From positions 4,052,501-4,116,500 of the forward strand of contig NZ_CP013987.1 of assembly GCF_001518815.1 (NCBI RefSeq): a stretch of DNA of 64,000 bases. Direction: 5' to 3'. Made by a program: the position numbers and the translations under genes. Shown piece after piece: positions 26,270 through 36,654 of the stretch. The notes beneath the pieces were generated by a model. It did no database searches. It was given only the letters and a program-made list of their open reading frames with translations, and was not told the DNA's origin. The first letter of the stretch is position 1, and each line of letters starts with the position of its first letter. This stretch comes from Pseudomonas oryzihabitans. Lineage in GTDB: Bacteria; Pseudomonadota; Gammaproteobacteria; Pseudomonadales; Pseudomonadaceae.

Positions 26270-27376
26270 CTAGAGACCGAGGATGGTCAGCATGATGAAG
26301 GTGCCGAACAGCACGAAATGGGTCATGCCCTCGATGGCGTTGGTCTCGCCGTCGTTCAGGTTGATGGCGGCGACGATCAGGGTCACGGCCATCATCACCG
26401 TCTGCACCGGCGTCATGGCCATCTGGATCGGCTGGCCGTTGTACAGGGCGATGGCCTCCACCACCGGTACGGTGAGGATCACGGTGGACAGGCTGGCGCC
26501 CAGGGCGATGTTGATCACCGACTGCATGCGATTGGCCATCGCCGCGCGCAGGGCGGTGAGGATCTCGGGGCTGGCGGAGATCACCGCCACCACCAGCGCC
26601 GGGACCAGGGCGGGAACAGCCAGACCTTCCAGCCCGGTATCCAGCGACTTGGACATCACCTCGGCCAGGGCTCCGGTGGCGACGATGCCGACGATCAGCA
26701 TGGCGATGGACAGGGTGGCGCTGCTTTCACCATGGCCGGCGGTGGCGGCTTCGCCCTCGGCAACCGGGCGCTTACGCTTCTTGTCCGGGTAGTTGTAGCT
26801 GAAGAAATAGCTGTGCGGGCCGGTCTGCATGCGCAGGAACAGGGCATAGAGCAGCGCCATGGCACCGATGGTGAAGAAGGAATAGACGTGCCACTGGGCC
26901 GAGGGAATGAATTCCGGCACCAGCATGGAGATGCTCACCGCGGTGATGATCATCACCCCGTAGCTGCGGCTGGAGTCATCGTTGTAGGCCTGCTCGCCGT
27001 GCTTGAGGCCCCCGAGCAACGCGGCCAGGCCGATGATGCCGTTCATGTCCAGCATGACCGCGGCATAGATGGTGTCGCGGGCCAGGGTCGGCGAGTGGTC
27101 GTGGCTCATCATGATCGCCAGGATGATCACCTCCACCAGCACGGCGGAGAGCGTCAGGATCATGGTGCCATAGGGATCGCCGACCTTTTCCGCCAGCAGT
27201 TCGGCGTGGTGGGCCACACGCATGGCCGCACAGATGATGGCGGCGATCAGACCGCCAGCCGCGATCAGCGCCAGGGTCTGGCCACCGCCGAGCAGCGCGT
27301 GTTCGAACACATAGGCCAGCACCGTGGCGCCAATGGCGACCAGCAGCAGGGTTTCGTCTTTGAGAGCGGCGAGCAT
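26270..27376 (-). CDS. chaA: Calcium/proton (cation/H+) antiporter, ChaA-like
   Basis: A 368-residue CaCA-family exchanger with about ten or eleven membrane helices. The alpha-repeats carry conserved glutamates: GDPYGTMILTLSAVLVEV and ALVVAVISASPEILTALRAA. A hydrophilic loop with KKRKRPVAEGE separates the halves. It exports calcium (and possibly sodium or potassium) in exchange for protons. A leader of about 100 bases before the ATG can form several hairpins (see findings). It is co-directional with dedA downstream and lies after an acyltransferase gene on the same strand. Confidence 0.9.
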   Translation of the reverse strand: MLAALKDETLLLVAIGATVLAYVFEHALLGGGQTLALIAAGGLIAAIICAAMRVAHHAELLAEKVGDPYGTMILTLSAVLVEVIILAIMMSHDHSPTLARDTIYAAVMLDMNGIIGLAALLGGLKHGEQAYNDDSSRSYGVMIITAVSISMLVPEFIPSAQWHVYSFFTIGAMALLYALFLRMQTGPHSYFFSYNYPDKKRKRPVAEGEAATAGHGESSATLSIAMLIVGIVATGALAEVMSKSLDTGLEGLAVPALVPALVVAVISASPEILTALRAAMANRMQSVINIALGASLSTVILTVPVVEAIALYNGQPIQMAMTPVQTVMMAVTLIVAAINLNDGETNAIEGMTHFVLFGTFIMLTILGL

Positions 27377-27481
27377 GGAAAAGGGCGTCCTTGGTTGAGC
27401 AATGCCTTGTTACGACCGCCGTAGACGGCAAAACGCTCGCAGGCACCTCCATCCCGCTGGAGATCGCCGCCCCAGCCGGGC

Positions 27482-28582
27482 TCAACCCACGCGAGCAGGC
27501 GGCACCAGCCGCTTCCATACCGCCTTGGTGCCGGTCGCGCAGGCCTGGCGATAGCCCAGGGCATGGCGTTCCACCAGGAACCAGGACACCACCGCCAACG
27601 GCAGGGTGATGCCGATGGAGAGCACCACCATGGTCCAGGCCTCGATGCCGGGAATCACCGCCGCCAGGGTCTGCTGCACCGGGAAGGAATAGATGTAGAG
27701 GCCGTAGGAGTAGTCGCCTACTTCATTGAAGGCGCGGATGCGCCCGGCCGGTACGAAGGCGAGATAGAGCAGCACATAACCTAGCGTCAGGTTGTAGACC
27801 AGGTAGAAGCTGTCGCGGTCGGGCATCGCCACCGCCAGCAGCGCCACGGCGGCGACGAAGGCCGCCCGCGACAGGGGGATGTAGCCACGCAGCACATAGA
27901 AGGCACCGCCCAGGAAGAACATCTGGAACAGCCGCAGCAGGTGCGATTCGCTGGCGAAGAAGTAGTAGGCGAACAGCTTGAACAGCACGGCGCCCGCGGC
28001 GAACAGCAGGATGGCGCGCTGGAAGTGGCGACTGTCCAGCCGCAGCCAGAGCACGAACAACCAGAGCAGCGCCAGGGCGCCGTACATGCCCACCTCGAAG
28101 GGCAGCGTCCACAGCGAGCCATTGACGATGGCCTGCAGCGGATTGCCCTCGAACAGACCGGGCAGGTCGAATTCGGCGCCAGCGATCAGGCCGGTGTTCT
28201 TGAACAGATAGAACCAGGTCTGGGGATCGCTCAGATAGTCGTGCAGCGGCGCCCGGGTCAGCCAGGCGCCCAGGCCCAGCACGGTCAGCACCAGCATCAC
28301 CAGCAGCCCTGGCACCACGCGCAGGGCACGGCCCCATACGAAGTCGATGATGTCGGCGCGGCTGAGCAGACTCTTGGTGACCAGAAAGCCACTGGTGATG
28401 AAGAAGATGTCGACCGCGATGTCGCCCAGGGTCATGCCCAGGCTCTCGCGTCCGGGTTCCGCCGTGGCAGTACCGCTGGAAATGGCGAAGCTGTGGCTGA
28501 AGACCACGGCGAGCGCCGCGATCATGCGAATCAAATTGAGATTGTTGTTCTTGCCGCCAACGTAATCCTGAACGGTCTGCAC
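27482..28582 (-). CDS. Acyltransferase 3 family membrane protein
   Basis: A 366-residue membrane protein of the same family as 4025-5077. It has NNLNLIRMIAALAVVFSHS with the conserved Arg and His, VDIFFITSGFLVT, VNGSLWTLPFEVGMYGAL and YSYGLYIYSFPVQQ, and about ten helices. It likely O-acylates a surface polysaccharide. Start choice: GTG at 28582 has GAGG five bases upstream; ATG 28612, ten codons earlier, lacks a clear site but cannot be excluded. It lies 105 bases before chaA on the same strand. No glycan gene cluster surrounds it. Confidence 0.85.
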   Translation of the reverse strand: MQTVQDYVGGKNNNLNLIRMIAALAVVFSHSFAISSGTATAEPGRESLGMTLGDIAVDIFFITSGFLVTKSLLSRADIIDFVWGRALRVVPGLLVMLVLTVLGLGAWLTRAPLHDYLSDPQTWFYLFKNTGLIAGAEFDLPGLFEGNPLQAIVNGSLWTLPFEVGMYGALALLWLFVLWLRLDSRHFQRAILLFAAGAVLFKLFAYYFFASESHLLRLFQMFFLGGAFYVLRGYIPLSRAAFVAAVALLAVAMPDRDSFYLVYNLTLGYVLLYLAFVPAGRIRAFNEVGDYSYGLYIYSFPVQQTLAAVIPGIEAWTMVVLSIGITLPLAVVSWFLVERHALGYRQACATGTKAVWKRLVPPARVG

Positions 28583-28627
28583 GGATACCTCACGTCTGGT
28601 GTTTGGAGCCATGCGTCCCGATTGTAG

Positions 28628-30570
<1,943 letters not shown>

Positions 30571-30583
30571 GACGCCCACTTTC

Positions 30584-30811
30584 GTAGGTTGGCGCCGAGC
30601 GCAGCGAAGCCCAACATTACAGTGCGTCCAGCCTGGCTTATCGGCGCTCTGGCTGCTTAGCGAGGTTTGGGGGGAGATGCTGTTCGAGACAAGAACCACC
30701 AGCAGCCCTCTATAACCCACCAGGGCCCTATAGCTAACCCTCAGCAATCGCGGCCATGGGCCGCTCCTACAGGTTCGGATTAGACCTGTAGGAGCGGCCC
30801 ATGGCCGCGAT
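30584..30811. repeat. Family A REP and a family B REPIN
   Basis: A family A element lies at 30584-30615, just after the phosphatase gene. A REPIN is formed by family B elements at 30747-30770 (inverted) and 30788-30811 (direct). Their ends are linked by AGG ... CCT, so the two palindromes fold into one long hairpin. The rest of 30571-30878 holds nothing recognised. Confidence 0.85.
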
Positions 30812-30878
30812 TGGCGATGCTCCATTTTCCGTAGGAACGGCAATATCGGCGGACAATCAGTGAGCCCCCGCCGTACCC

Positions 30879-32633
30879 ATGCACGTCGCCTCGGGCAACC
30901 TCCTTAAGCCCCCTCTAAGCCAAACCCCGTATACCGGCAGGATTCCGCCAAGAGTCATTGCCTTGCTCCCCTCCTCCTCCCCTGCCTCGCCACGCGCCGC
31001 GCGTCTGGAGCGGGTACTGCTGCTCTGCTGCCTGGTTGCCTACCTGCTCGCCGGTCTATTCGGCCGTGGCCTGTGGAAGGCCGACGAGCCCTACTCCTTC
31101 GGCATGGTGTGGAATTTCCTCACCACGCCGGACTGGCTGATCCCGCGGGTCGGTACCGCGCCCTTCATGGAAAAGCCGCCGCTGATGTACTGGACCGGCG
31201 CCCTGGCCGCGCGGCTGTCTTCGCCCTGGTTGAGTGCACCGGACGGTGCCCGGCTGGCGGTACTGGCCTGGATGCTGGTGACCCTGGCCGCCCTGGCCTG
31301 GCTTACCCAGAGGGTGCTGCCCGGGCGTAGGCGCCAGGCCGTACTCGCCCTGCTGGGCATGTTCGGCATCGTGCAGCACAGCCATCTGCTGATCGCCGAC
31401 GTGCCCCAGCTGGCCGGCGCCACCCTCGGCCTGGCCGGCCTCGCCGCGCAGCTGCACGACCGGCGCCACCCCTGGCGTCATGGCCTGCTGTTTGGCAGCG
31501 GCCTCGGCATCGCCTTCATGAGCAAGGGTCTGCTGGTGCCGGGGGTACTGGGGCTCACGGGAGGACTCTGCGCGCTCTGCTGGCCCAGGCGCCTGGTCGA
31601 GCCGGAAGGTCGCCGCTGGCTGCTCGCCGCCAGCTTGGCCGCCCTGCCCTGGCTGCTGATCTGGCCATGGCTGCTCTGGCATCGGGCCCCGGAGCTGTTC
31701 CATACCTGGTTGTGGACCAACAATATCGGCCGCTTCTTCGGCCTGGAAGCACGCAACAGCGACAGCGATGGCCTGGTCTCCAGCCTGGCGGACCTGGTGG
31801 CGCTGTCCTTTCCCACCGGACCGATCCTGCTCGGCGCCACGCTCTGGCAACTGCACCACCGCGGCGGCAGCCCCTTGCGACGGCTGGGCCGCCATCCCGG
31901 CCTGGCCACGGTGGTGCTCTACACGATCGTCTGCCTGGCGGTCCTGCTCAAATCAGCGGTGTTTCGCAGTCTCTATCTACTGCCGCTGTTTCCGGCCCTG
32001 GCGCTGCTGACGGCGCGCCTGCAGTCGCCGCCCCCTCTCGCTCGGTTCGGGCGCGTTCTTGGCCTGGGCGTCTGGACGCCTCTCATCGCCCTGCTGGCCC
32101 TGGGTGGCCTCGGCCTGGCGCGGGGCTGGCCGCTACCCTGGCCAGCCTTGATCCGCGATCACCTGCCGATAGGAGAACGCCTGCCGGTGAGTCTTCCGGC
32201 CTGGACCCTGGCCCTGCTGGCCCTGGTCGCCTGGGGACTGGTGCTGGGTGTGTGCCGTCGACTGACGCCGGCCAGTGTCTGGTTCGTCGGCCTGACCGTC
32301 AGCTGGAGTCTCGCCAACAGCCTCTGGCTACCCTGGGTCGATCTGGGCAACAGCTATGCGCGGCCCTTCAGCGAGCTGCAGCGGGTACTCCCGCCCACGG
32401 CTTGCCTGGCCAGCTATGGCCTGGGCGAGTCGGAACGCGCCATGGTGCATGTCTATACCGGCTATCCGCCGCAGGAGATATCCGACCTCGCCCAGGTGCC
32501 CTGTCGAATCCTGGTGGTCCAGGACGAAAGACACGAAGCGGTGGCCGTGCCTGGGGGCTGGCAGGAGCTCTGGCAGGGCGCCCGCCCCGGCAATCGCAAG
32601 GAGCGCTTTCGCGCCTTTCGGCTCAGCCCCTAG
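30879..32633 (+). CDS. Glycosyltransferase family 39 (ArnT-like) membrane protein
   Basis: A protein of up to 584 residues with about twelve membrane helices. The first periplasmic loop has the GT-C-type acidic motif WKADEPYSF and the SFMEKPP-like sequence FMEKPPLMYWTGA, as in ArnT and other dolichyl-phosphate-mannose-type transferases. It would move a sugar from an undecaprenyl-phosphate carrier to lipid A or another periplasmic acceptor. The start is uncertain: ATG 30879 has no ribosome binding site, while TTG 30963 is close to the first helix and preceded by AAGAG. No arn operon genes are nearby, so the sugar is unknown. Confidence 0.8.
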   Translation: MHVASGNLLKPPLSQTPYTGRIPPRVIALLPSSSPASPRAARLERVLLLCCLVAYLLAGLFGRGLWKADEPYSFGMVWNFLTTPDWLIPRVGTAPFMEKPPLMYWTGALAARLSSPWLSAPDGARLAVLAWMLVTLAALAWLTQRVLPGRRRQAVLALLGMFGIVQHSHLLIADVPQLAGATLGLAGLAAQLHDRRHPWRHGLLFGSGLGIAFMSKGLLVPGVLGLTGGLCALCWPRRLVEPEGRRWLLAASLAALPWLLIWPWLLWHRAPELFHTWLWTNNIGRFFGLEARNSDSDGLVSSLADLVALSFPTGPILLGATLWQLHHRGGSPLRRLGRHPGLATVVLYTIVCLAVLLKSAVFRSLYLLPLFPALALLTARLQSPPPLARFGRVLGLGVWTPLIALLALGGLGLARGWPLPWPALIRDHLPIGERLPVSLPAWTLALLALVAWGLVLGVCRRLTPASVWFVGLTVSWSLANSLWLPWVDLGNSYARPFSELQRVLPPTACLASYGLGESERAMVHVYTGYPPQEISDLAQVPCRILVVQDERHEAVAVPGGWQELWQGARPGNRKERFRAFRLSP

Positions 32634-32975
32634 TCTCGGCTCGCTACCCGGGCAGGCGGTCGAGAACGTGAAGGGCCCGCTCGAAGATGAAAAACCCGTA
32701 GCCCTGGACAGACGAGCTGAATCGTTTAACCTTGCCACGACAAGCTCTAGCCTGCGGATTTCAGGCGAAACGGCTCTGCGCTGCCAGACGGCCGTGCCCG
32801 GGCCATGGCTGTGCTCTTGACGTGCTAGAGTGAAAAAACGGATCGACGCTGCAACGCTCGACCGAAGGTTCGTCGACCAGGACGGTGCGGACCCGAACGA
32901 CCGTGCTGCCGGAGCCGCTCGCATTCCGGCGCAGTCGGCACGGATCAGACGCTGAAAAGGCCCAAGGAGCAGTTC

Positions 32976-33659
32976 GTGAATCAGGCCAGCGATTCCCCGC
33001 CACGCAAACCTCGTCAACCCAGTCCCGCCGCCCAGCTGCGACGACAGCGCCAGATCGAGGCCAAGCGTACCCAGATCCTCAGCGCCGCCCTCGACATCTT
33101 TTCCCGCTTCGGCCTGCATGGCGCCAGCCTGGATCAGGTGGCGCTGCAGGCGGACGTCTCCAAGACCAACCTGCTCTACTATTTCAGCAACAAGGAAGAA
33201 CTCTATCTCGCGGTGCTGCGCCAGCTGCTCGCCACCTGGCTGCGGCCCCTGCGCATCTTCAGCGAAGACCAGGAGCCCCTCGACGCCCTGCGCGGCTATT
33301 TGCGACAGAAGCTGGAGATGTCCCGCGACCACCCCGCCGAATCCCGGTTGTTCTGCCTGGAGATGGTCCAGGGCGCACCCTTGCTGCTGCCCGAATTGCA
33401 GAGCAGCAGCCTGCACGCCCTGATGGACGAGAAGGTCCGGGTGATCCGCGCCTGGATCGACGCCGGCCGCCTGGCACCGGTGGATCCGCATCAGCTGATG
33501 TTCAGTATCTGGGCCACCACCCAGCACTATGCGGACTTCCGGGTACAGGTACAGGCCCTGTGCGGCCGCACGCTGAAGGATCCGGTCTTCTTCGACGAGG
33601 TCCTGCGCGGCCTGGAAACCCTGATCATCGACGGCCTGCGTCCACGTCCGGCCGTCTGA
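32976..33659 (+). CDS. rutR: TetR family regulator RutR
   Basis: A 227-residue TetR-family protein. The N-terminal helix-turn-helix (ASLDQVALQADVSKTNLLYYF, about 50-71) and the C-terminal domain, with SRLFCLEMVQGAPLL and FSIWATTQHYADF, closely follow E. coli RutR, which senses uracil and thymine and controls pyrimidine breakdown. Start is GTG 32976, preceded by AAGGAG. No rut genes lie in the window. The upstream region 32634-32975 has no gene, and I identify no clear promoter in it. Confidence 0.88.
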   Translation: MNQASDSPPRKPRQPSPAAQLRRQRQIEAKRTQILSAALDIFSRFGLHGASLDQVALQADVSKTNLLYYFSNKEELYLAVLRQLLATWLRPLRIFSEDQEPLDALRGYLRQKLEMSRDHPAESRLFCLEMVQGAPLLLPELQSSSLHALMDEKVRVIRAWIDAGRLAPVDPHQLMFSIWATTQHYADFRVQVQALCGRTLKDPVFFDEVLRGLETLIIDGLRPRPAV

Positions 33660-33666
33660 GCACGCC

Positions 33667-34572
33667 TCAGGGCGTCAGGAAGAAGTCGGCGAACAACTCG
33701 CTCAGCAAGGGCCAGAGCGGTGCCGGCAGATCGTGAGCCATCTCGGCAATGAGCTCGAAGCGGGCACCGGGAATGGCCCTGGCCACGGCGCGCCCACAGG
33801 CTGGGCGCAGAAGCGGATCCCGCACGCCATGTACTACCAGAGCCGGCGCCTGGATGCGCCGGGCGAAGGGGCGCAGGTCGCCACTGCCCAGCAGGGCGAA
33901 CAGCTGCCGCTGCACCCCGTCCACGTCCACCCCGCGCGCCAGGATACGCTGCACCAGGCGTTCGAGATCGGCGTCGCTCTGGCGGTAGCTGGGGCTCTCG
34001 ATACCGCGCAGCAGGTTCTTCTGTCGGGCGAGCGCCGCATCGGCCGGCAGGTCGGCCGGCGGCCGCAGCAGCAGGCTGCCAAGCAGCTTGAACGAGGGCG
34101 GCGGCAACAGCGGCTGATTCGTGGACGAGAACAGGATACCCAGGCGCGCGACCCGCTGCGGCCAGTCGGCGGCGAGTATCTGGGCGATCATGCCCCCCAT
34201 GGAGCCGCCCAGCACATGGGCGCGCTCCAGCCCCAGGTGATCGAGCAGCCCGACCGCATCGGCGGCCATGGCTTCCAGGCGATAGGGCACCGCGCTGGGC
34301 TTGCCCAGCTGCGCCCGGCCCAGCACCGGCCACAACGACGGCGGTCGCCCACCGGGCCAGTTCAGCCGCGAGGACTGGCCGACGTCGCGATTGTCGAAGC
34401 GGATCACCCGCAGTCCACGCCGGACCAGGGCTTCGCAGAAGCCTTCCGGCCAGAGCAGCAGCTGGGCGCCAAAGCCCATGATCAGCAGCAGCGCTGGATC
34501 GGCGGGATCGCCCCAGTCCTCGTAAGCCAGTTCGAGGGCGCCAACCCGGGCGCGACCTTCACGTATGTCCAT
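33667..34572 (-). CDS. Alpha/beta fold hydrolase
   Basis: A 301-residue alpha/beta hydrolase. The nucleophile elbow is GGSMGGM, the oxyanion region ALLLIMGFGAQ, the aspartate is in VHGVRDPLLRP, and the histidine in EMAHDLPAPLW. The LIMGFGAQLLLWPEGFCEAL block is typical of esterases related to PA-type hydrolases and aclacinomycin methylesterase-like proteins. Start ATG 34572 has GGGGAG upstream; ATG 34602 (MNLYRFRGGA) is a fair alternative. It converges on rutR (7-base gap). The substrate is unknown. Confidence 0.85.
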   Translation of the reverse strand: MDIREGRARVGALELAYEDWGDPADPALLLIMGFGAQLLLWPEGFCEALVRRGLRVIRFDNRDVGQSSRLNWPGGRPPSLWPVLGRAQLGKPSAVPYRLEAMAADAVGLLDHLGLERAHVLGGSMGGMIAQILAADWPQRVARLGILFSSTNQPLLPPPSFKLLGSLLLRPPADLPADAALARQKNLLRGIESPSYRQSDADLERLVQRILARGVDVDGVQRQLFALLGSGDLRPFARRIQAPALVVHGVRDPLLRPACGRAVARAIPGARFELIAEMAHDLPAPLWPLLSELFADFFLTP

Positions 34573-34699
34573 GGCTCCCCCGCGAAATCGGTAAAGGTTC
34601 ATGCTACCCCAAGGCCAGCGCGTGCAAAGCGGTAGAACCCGACGATCACGCAGCAGCGGTGCGCTATGCTCAGGCGACCCTCTACCTGAGACCACGGCC

Positions 34700-35128
34700 A
34701 TGCTTGCAGCGCCACTGGAGTACCACCTTACCGATGAGGCGCGCGAAGAGCTGCGCCAGGCCATCGGTGTGCCGCTGCGACAGTACAACGAAGCCCAGGT
34801 CGGCCCGAGCGGTTATCGGGCCCTGGTCATCAGCCTGAGCCGCGACGGCCAGCCCCTGGGCGGACTCTGGGGCTACACCAGCTACGGCTGGCTCTATGTG
34901 CAGTTGCTGGCGGTGGACGAAGCCGCCCGTGGCCAGGGTGCCGGCCGCGAGCTGATGCTGCGCGCCGAGGCCGAAGCGGTAGCCCGCGGCTGCCACGGTG
35001 CCTGGCTCGACACCCACGAATTCCAGGCCCGCGGCTTCTACGAGCGCCTGGGCTATGAGCTGTTCGGCGAACTGGCGGACTATCCGCCGGGCTTTGCGCG
35101 GTATTTCCTGCGCAAGACGCTGAGCTGA
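34700..35128 (+). CDS. GNAT family N-acetyltransferase
   Basis: A 142-residue acetyltransferase. The acetyl-CoA binding motif A is VDEAARGQGAGRELMLRAE (Q/R-x-x-G-x-G/A), and motif B is RGFYERLGYELFGEL. It acetylates a small molecule or protein amine. It is divergent from the hydrolase gene and is followed after 21 bases by a small exported protein gene. The substrate cannot be told from sequence. Confidence 0.88.
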   Translation: MLAAPLEYHLTDEAREELRQAIGVPLRQYNEAQVGPSGYRALVISLSRDGQPLGGLWGYTSYGWLYVQLLAVDEAARGQGAGRELMLRAEAEAVARGCHGAWLDTHEFQARGFYERLGYELFGELADYPPGFARYFLRKTLS

Positions 35129-35149
35129 GCGGCCGGCTACCGAGGGACC

Positions 35150-35644
35150 ATGCGAGGCTCATCCTTTCGAGCAATGGGTCTGATAGCGTTGCTGACGCTG
35201 GCTGGCAGCAGTCAGGCCGAACCAGGCGTCAGGGTCATCGACGGGCGCGGCTGCCTGCTGGGCCTCACCACGGGAAGGCAAACCCAGACTCAGCCGACGC
35301 TGGCCTTTGTCGGCGCCCTGTACGATGAGCCAGGAATTCGCCGGGAGGTGCTCTTGCAGATGGCGCAGACCGCCCTGGCCGCCGGCTGTCCGGCCGACGA
35401 ACCTGTCGACGCCGGAGGCCTGACGCCGCTCAACGCCGCCATCCTCTTCAATCGGCCGGACCTGGTCGCCCTGCTGTTGCGCTACGGCGCCGATCCGGAG
35501 CGACGTATCGCGCGCCCTGGCAAGGCATCGGACGGCTGGAATGCCTACCAGCTCCAGGCCTTCCTGAAGCAGAAGCGGCCCCTTGATCGCAGTGCCATCG
35601 ACCGCTTGCTGGACGAGCATCGCCAGCGCGCCGCGCGCCCCTGA
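35150..35644 (+). CDS. Exported ankyrin-repeat-like hypothetical protein
   Basis: A 164-residue protein with a signal peptide (about 1-23, cleaved near SSQAEP). The mature part contains a recognisable ankyrin unit, GLTPLNAAILFNRPDLVALLLRYGADPE in sense, at about 92-120, with a weaker preceding unit. It likely binds another protein in the periplasm. GAGGGA precedes the ATG at 35150. It may be read with the GNAT gene upstream, but no functional link is evident. Confidence 0.7.
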   Translation: MRGSSFRAMGLIALLTLAGSSQAEPGVRVIDGRGCLLGLTTGRQTQTQPTLAFVGALYDEPGIRREVLLQMAQTALAAGCPADEPVDAGGLTPLNAAILFNRPDLVALLLRYGADPERRIARPGKASDGWNAYQLQAFLKQKRPLDRSAIDRLLDEHRQRAARP

Positions 35645-35649
35645 AGTCG

Positions 35650-36465
35650 CTAGAACGCGGTCAGGAAATTCCCCACCCGGGCGTTCTCCTCCCCACCCTC
35701 CAGCAGCGGCACCTCGGCTTCGTCCTTGAGCTGCACCCCGGAGAGCTTGCGGCGATCCGCTTCGCGCATCAGGTAGAGCAGCTTGTGCGCTGCCAGCCCA
35801 TAGGCGAGGCCCTCCAGGCGCACGTTGGAGATGCAGTTGCGACCGGCATCGTTGAGGCCCGGGCGCGGACCATAGGTGAAATAGAGGCCGAGGCTGTCGG
35901 GTGAGCTGAGACCGGGGCGCTCGCCGATCAGCATCACCAGCAGCCGCGCCTTGAGCAAACCGCCGATCTCGTCACCCACCGCCACCCGGCCCTGTTCCAC
36001 CAGGGTGACCGGCGCCCAGCGCCAACCGTCGGCCTTGGCCTGGTCGGCCAGCCGCTCCAGGAACGGTAGGGCATGGCGATGCACCGCCAGGGCCGAGAGG
36101 CCGTCGGCAATGACCACGGCGACGTCGAAGCCGTCCGGATGCTCGGCGGCATAGGCCTGGAGTTCGCGGGCGGATTCCTCCGACAGCTTGCGTCCCAGAT
36201 CGGGGCGCTGCAGATAGGTGTGGCGATCCGGCGCGGCGCTCTTGAGCACCAGGGTCTCGCGGCCCTGGGCGGTCAGGCCTTCGCGCAGCGCCTGGTGATC
36301 GAAGGCCAGGTGCACGGCATCGCGGGCCTGGGCATGGGCGGCCTGGAAGTCCAGCTGGGCGGCAGTGGGCAGGCTGGTGCCGGCGCGGCCCAGGGCGATG
36401 CGCGCCGGGGTCAGGCGACGCAATTCGGCCCAGGGATCGGGGCGGGCGGTGTCGGAGTCCTTCAT
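35650..36465 (-). CDS. eutC: Ethanolamine ammonia-lyase light chain
   Basis: A 271-residue EutC. Landmarks are the N-terminal helix [56 protein letters not shown] and the C-terminal cysteine in GRNCISNVR. Together with EutB it forms the adenosylcobalamin-dependent lyase that turns ethanolamine into acetaldehyde and ammonia. GAGGAGG stands just before ATG 36465. It is the last gene of the eat-eutB-eutC unit and is separated from eutB by 189 bases filled by three palindromic repeats, where relatives have a short gap. Confidence 0.95.
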   Translation of the reverse strand: MKDSDTARPDPWAELRRLTPARIALGRAGTSLPTAAQLDFQAAHAQARDAVHLAFDHQALREGLTAQGRETLVLKSAAPDRHTYLQRPDLGRKLSEESARELQAYAAEHPDGFDVAVVIADGLSALAVHRHALPFLERLADQAKADGWRWAPVTLVEQGRVAVGDEIGGLLKARLLVMLIGERPGLSSPDSLGLYFTYGPRPGLNDAGRNCISNVRLEGLAYGLAAHKLLYLMREADRRKLSGVQLKDEAEVPLLEGGEENARVGNFLTAF

Positions 36466-36478
36466 GGCAACCTCCTCG

Positions 36479-36644
36479 GTAGGTTGGGTTGAGACGGCTT
36501 CATCGTCGAAGCCCGACAAGCAAGGATTGGGGCTGGCACTCGGCCCTTTCGTAGGTTGGGTTGAGATAGCTCCACCGTCGAAGCCCAACAGGCACGAGTC
36601 GAGCCTGGCAACGTTGGGCTTCGCTAACGCTCAGCCCAACCTAC
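36479..36644. repeat. Three family A repeats between eutB and eutC
   Basis: Elements at 36479-36517, 36551-36589 (both direct, long-loop form with GAGACGGCTTCATCGTC-like or similar interior) and 36613-36644 (inverted). All carry the GTAG head and GTTGGG/CCCAAC arms. They fill the whole intergenic region inside the eut operon. Confidence 0.9.
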
Positions 36645-36654
36645 GAAAAACCAT

